DNA from: Natronolimnobius baerhuensis
GTDB taxonomy: Archaea > Halobacteriota > Halobacteria > Halobacteriales > Natrialbaceae
Direction of reading: 5' to 3'
Length of the DNA: 64,000 nucleotides
Assembly: GCF_002177135.1 (NCBI RefSeq)
Contig: NZ_MWPH01000003.1
Location: 248,001-312,000, forward strand
The position numbers and the translations under genes are program-made. The notes beneath the pieces were generated by a model. That model did not search any database and was not told the origin of the DNA. It was given only the letters and a program-made list of their open reading frames with translations. Each line of letters starts with the position of its first letter. The first letter of the stretch is position 1. Shown here in pieces: positions 62,375 through 64,000 of this stretch.

Positions 62375-63343
62375 ATGAATCGTCGACAGTGTCTCGCCCG
62401 TGGCGGTGCCGGGCTGGGCGTCGTTACACTCGCAGGTTGTCTCGGAACGCTTACTGGGGATGACGAGGGCCACGAAGTCGCGGATCGGACCGGCGAACGG
62501 GCGCTCTCTCGAGCCGTCGGCGAACTGAACGACGCCGCACTCGCAATCTACGAGGCGGACCTCGATGCGGCCGACGCCGATGACGTCGAGTTCGACGCCG
62601 CTGCACCGCAAGCGCATCTCGAGCAGGCGGCGGACTACCTCGACACCGCCGAGTCCGAACTGGACGGTCGAGACGCCGACCTCGCGGAACTTCGCGCCTA
62701 CGCCGACGTGCTCGCAGTCGTCGTCGAGACGACCGCCGTTGTCACCGACGGGGCGCTTACTGACGAAATCGAGCAGGTCAGCGCCGCACTCGAGGCCGAG
62801 GGCGACGACGACCTCGCAGACGCACAGGAGACGATTGACCAGCGAACGTCGACGCTCGAGGCTGCAGGGGCGGAGTTTGCCGAGGCGACCGCCGAGTTGG
62901 CGGCGCTTGAGGAGGATCGTCTTTCGGATCTCGCGGTCATCGCCCTCGAGGAAATCGAGTCCGGCGTCGACGAGTTGGAGTCGGTGCTCGAGGCCCAAAC
63001 GGCGCTTGCCGCCGGCTACGATGTGTTACTGGGCGGCTACGACCATCTCGAGACTGGCCGCGAGTACGCTGACGACGAGGACCACGAGGCCGCGGCGGCT
63101 GCGTTCCGTGAGGCAAAACAGGAGTTCGAGGCCGCAACCGAGACGTTCGAATCGCCAGACGAAGACGCGCCGTCGAATCTGGCTGAGGCCTTTGACACCG
63201 CACACTGTCAGAGCCACAATCTGACCGACGCCGCAGCCAACTTTGCGGCGGCAGCCGACGCATCGAAGGAGTACGATCTCAGCACCGCACAACAGCGCCA
63301 GTCCGAGGCTGAAGACGCACTCGAGGCTGCTCGAGCGTGTTAG
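62375..63343 (+). CDS. Tat lipoprotein of helical repeats
   Basis: 322 residues. RRQCLARGGAGLGVVTLAGC (Cys22) is a Tat lipoprotein signal. The mature protein is nearly all amphipathic helices with AA/EE-rich heptads (SELDGRDADLAELRAYADVL, ALEAEGDDDLADAQE, AAAFREAKQEFEAATE), giving a coiled-coil or TPR-like bundle. No enzyme motif. Start clear from the signal. Confidence 0.8.
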   Translation: MNRRQCLARGGAGLGVVTLAGCLGTLTGDDEGHEVADRTGERALSRAVGELNDAALAIYEADLDAADADDVEFDAAAPQAHLEQAADYLDTAESELDGRDADLAELRAYADVLAVVVETTAVVTDGALTDEIEQVSAALEAEGDDDLADAQETIDQRTSTLEAAGAEFAEATAELAALEEDRLSDLAVIALEEIESGVDELESVLEAQTALAAGYDVLLGGYDHLETGREYADDEDHEAAAAAFREAKQEFEAATETFESPDEDAPSNLAEAFDTAHCQSHNLTDAAANFAAAADASKEYDLSTAQQRQSEAEDALEAARAC

Positions 63344-63444
63344 ATTGAGCCGTTTGGCAGTCTCCAGACGGCTGTGTACCGGTATCCACTAAACTGACGC
63401 TTTGGAAGAAGGGAATCGTTCGGTGTTCCGTGTCGGCGCAGCGC

Positions 63445-63858
63445 TTACTTCTCAACCGGTCTGCCGTCCTCTGTCGGCGGTGCGATGTGGTCGATATACT
63501 CCTCGAGCGTTGGCTCGTCGACGCGGACGCGGACGCTGATCTCCCCGAGTTCGTCGGGTTCGCCGACCGAGAAGTTGATTCGATCCTCGAAGGCCGCTTG
63601 TTTCTTGAGCGCGAACGAGAACGTCTGTCCGTCGCGGTTCGCAAAGAACTCGCCGCGGGCTGTATCGAGGATTTCCTGCTGGTGAAGCAACTCCGAGACG
63701 TGGTCCAGTGCGTGGGCCTCGGCGCGGATCTCGCCGAACTCCTCGCTGATCTCTGCGTTGGGGAAGATGTTCCCGACAGCGTCGGCGACACGACTCGTTA
63801 CCTCGGTGTCGTAAATCGGTGCCGTGATCTCTACGTCGACACGGTAAATTTCTGTCAT
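63445..63858 (-). CDS. UPF0201 RNA-binding-domain protein
   Basis: 137 residues. MTEIYRVDVEITAPIYDTEVTSRVADAV, ILDTARGEFFANRDGQTFSFALKKQAAF and the DRINFSVGEPDELGE segment match archaeal UPF0201, of unknown role, with an RNA-binding-like fold. ATG 63,858 lies five bases after the stop of the UPF0200 gene, the usual partner. Confidence 0.88.
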   Translation of the reverse strand: MTEIYRVDVEITAPIYDTEVTSRVADAVGNIFPNAEISEEFGEIRAEAHALDHVSELLHQQEILDTARGEFFANRDGQTFSFALKKQAAFEDRINFSVGEPDELGEISVRVRVDEPTLEEYIDHIAPPTEDGRPVEK

Positions 63859-63863
63859 GGGTG

Positions 63864-64000
63864 TCAGTTGTTCTCGGGCTGCTCGAGTGTCGTCTCGCTC
63901 TCGCCATCAGTCGGTCCGTTGCGGATCACGCGCCGCACTCGCTCGTGGAACGCCTCGAGCGAGTCCGTGTTCTCGATGACCACATCCGCGCGATCCATCG
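63864..64000 (-). CDS. UPF0200 / dephospho-CoA-kinase-like ATPase, C-terminal fragment
   Basis: The frame enters from the right edge and ends at 63,864. The visible end MDRADVVIENTDSLEAFHERVR followed by an acidic tail TTLEQPENN matches the C-terminus of UPF0200 proteins (P-loop kinases of dephospho-CoA kinase type), which precede UPF0201 in haloarchaea. Upstream part not in the window, so the P-loop cannot be checked. Confidence 0.7.
   Translation of the reverse strand, partial: MDRADVVIENTDSLEAFHERVRRVIRNGPTDGESETTLEQPENN

Overview
The window is chromosomal DNA of a halophilic archaeon, most likely a member of the Natrialbales (Natrinema/Haloterrigena type; the order is an inference). The signs are GC-rich DNA, very acidic proteins, many leaderless starts behind TATA-like boxes, Tat-type (RR) lipoproteins, an archaeal clamp-loader small subunit, SRP54, a SAMP ubiquitin-like protein, LysW-dependent arginine synthesis, and a strong excess of the hexamer CTCGAG. 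About 67 protein genes are supported. I found no rRNA, tRNA or CRISPR array.

Layout. 1-12,880: a degenerate sensor kinase (partial), clamp loader, bactofilin-like membrane protein, SAMP, thioredoxin-fold protein, acetyltransferase, SHOCT protein, an intergenic block that looks like a free-standing structured RNA, a lipoprotein, a Rad3-like helicase, a CPBP protease, a DUF1684 protein, an alpha/beta hydrolase-like protein and a glutamine amidotransferase. 12,880-21,850: an AT-richer island, with many CTAG sites, unlike its surroundings. It holds an RND/MMPL exporter, a DUF6895-like protein, a serine hydrolase of the beta-lactamase (S12) fold, an S9 peptidase, a previously unannotated 28-residue peptide gene with its own promoter, strong Shine-Dalgarno and terminator, and a histidine-rich secreted protein. 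21,890-25,280: a broken PPOX gene, a coiled-coil protein, threonine synthase and a UPF0175/PIN-like toxin-antitoxin pair. 25,300-34,480: argG-argH-lysW-lysX-lysY-lysZ-lysJ-lysK-argF, all on the minus strand, which together can take glutamate to arginine on the LysW carrier. 34,500-64,000: housekeeping and small membrane genes, a second Rad3-like helicase, thiE-thiM, two universal stress proteins, divergent rhodaneses, aldo-keto reductases, a lipoamide-dehydrogenase-like flavoprotein, a receiver protein lacking its phospho-acceptor, SRP54 and the UPF0201/UPF0200 pair.

The most interesting region is the island. The peptide gene at 21,099-21,185 has an acidic N-terminal part and a short Cys-Gly-Cys tail. 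It sits beside two peptidase-type hydrolases, an exporter and a DUF6895-like protein. This looks like an undescribed archaeal ribosomally made peptide (RiPP-like) system; that reading is inference, since no classical RiPP-modifying enzyme is present. Other points: a probable structured ncRNA at about 5,437-5,610, two long near-palindromic elements (10,062-10,171 and 60,099-60,181), a hairpin array in front of the amidotransferase, a SAMP with residues after its diglycine, and several proteins that have lost a catalytic or ligand residue.
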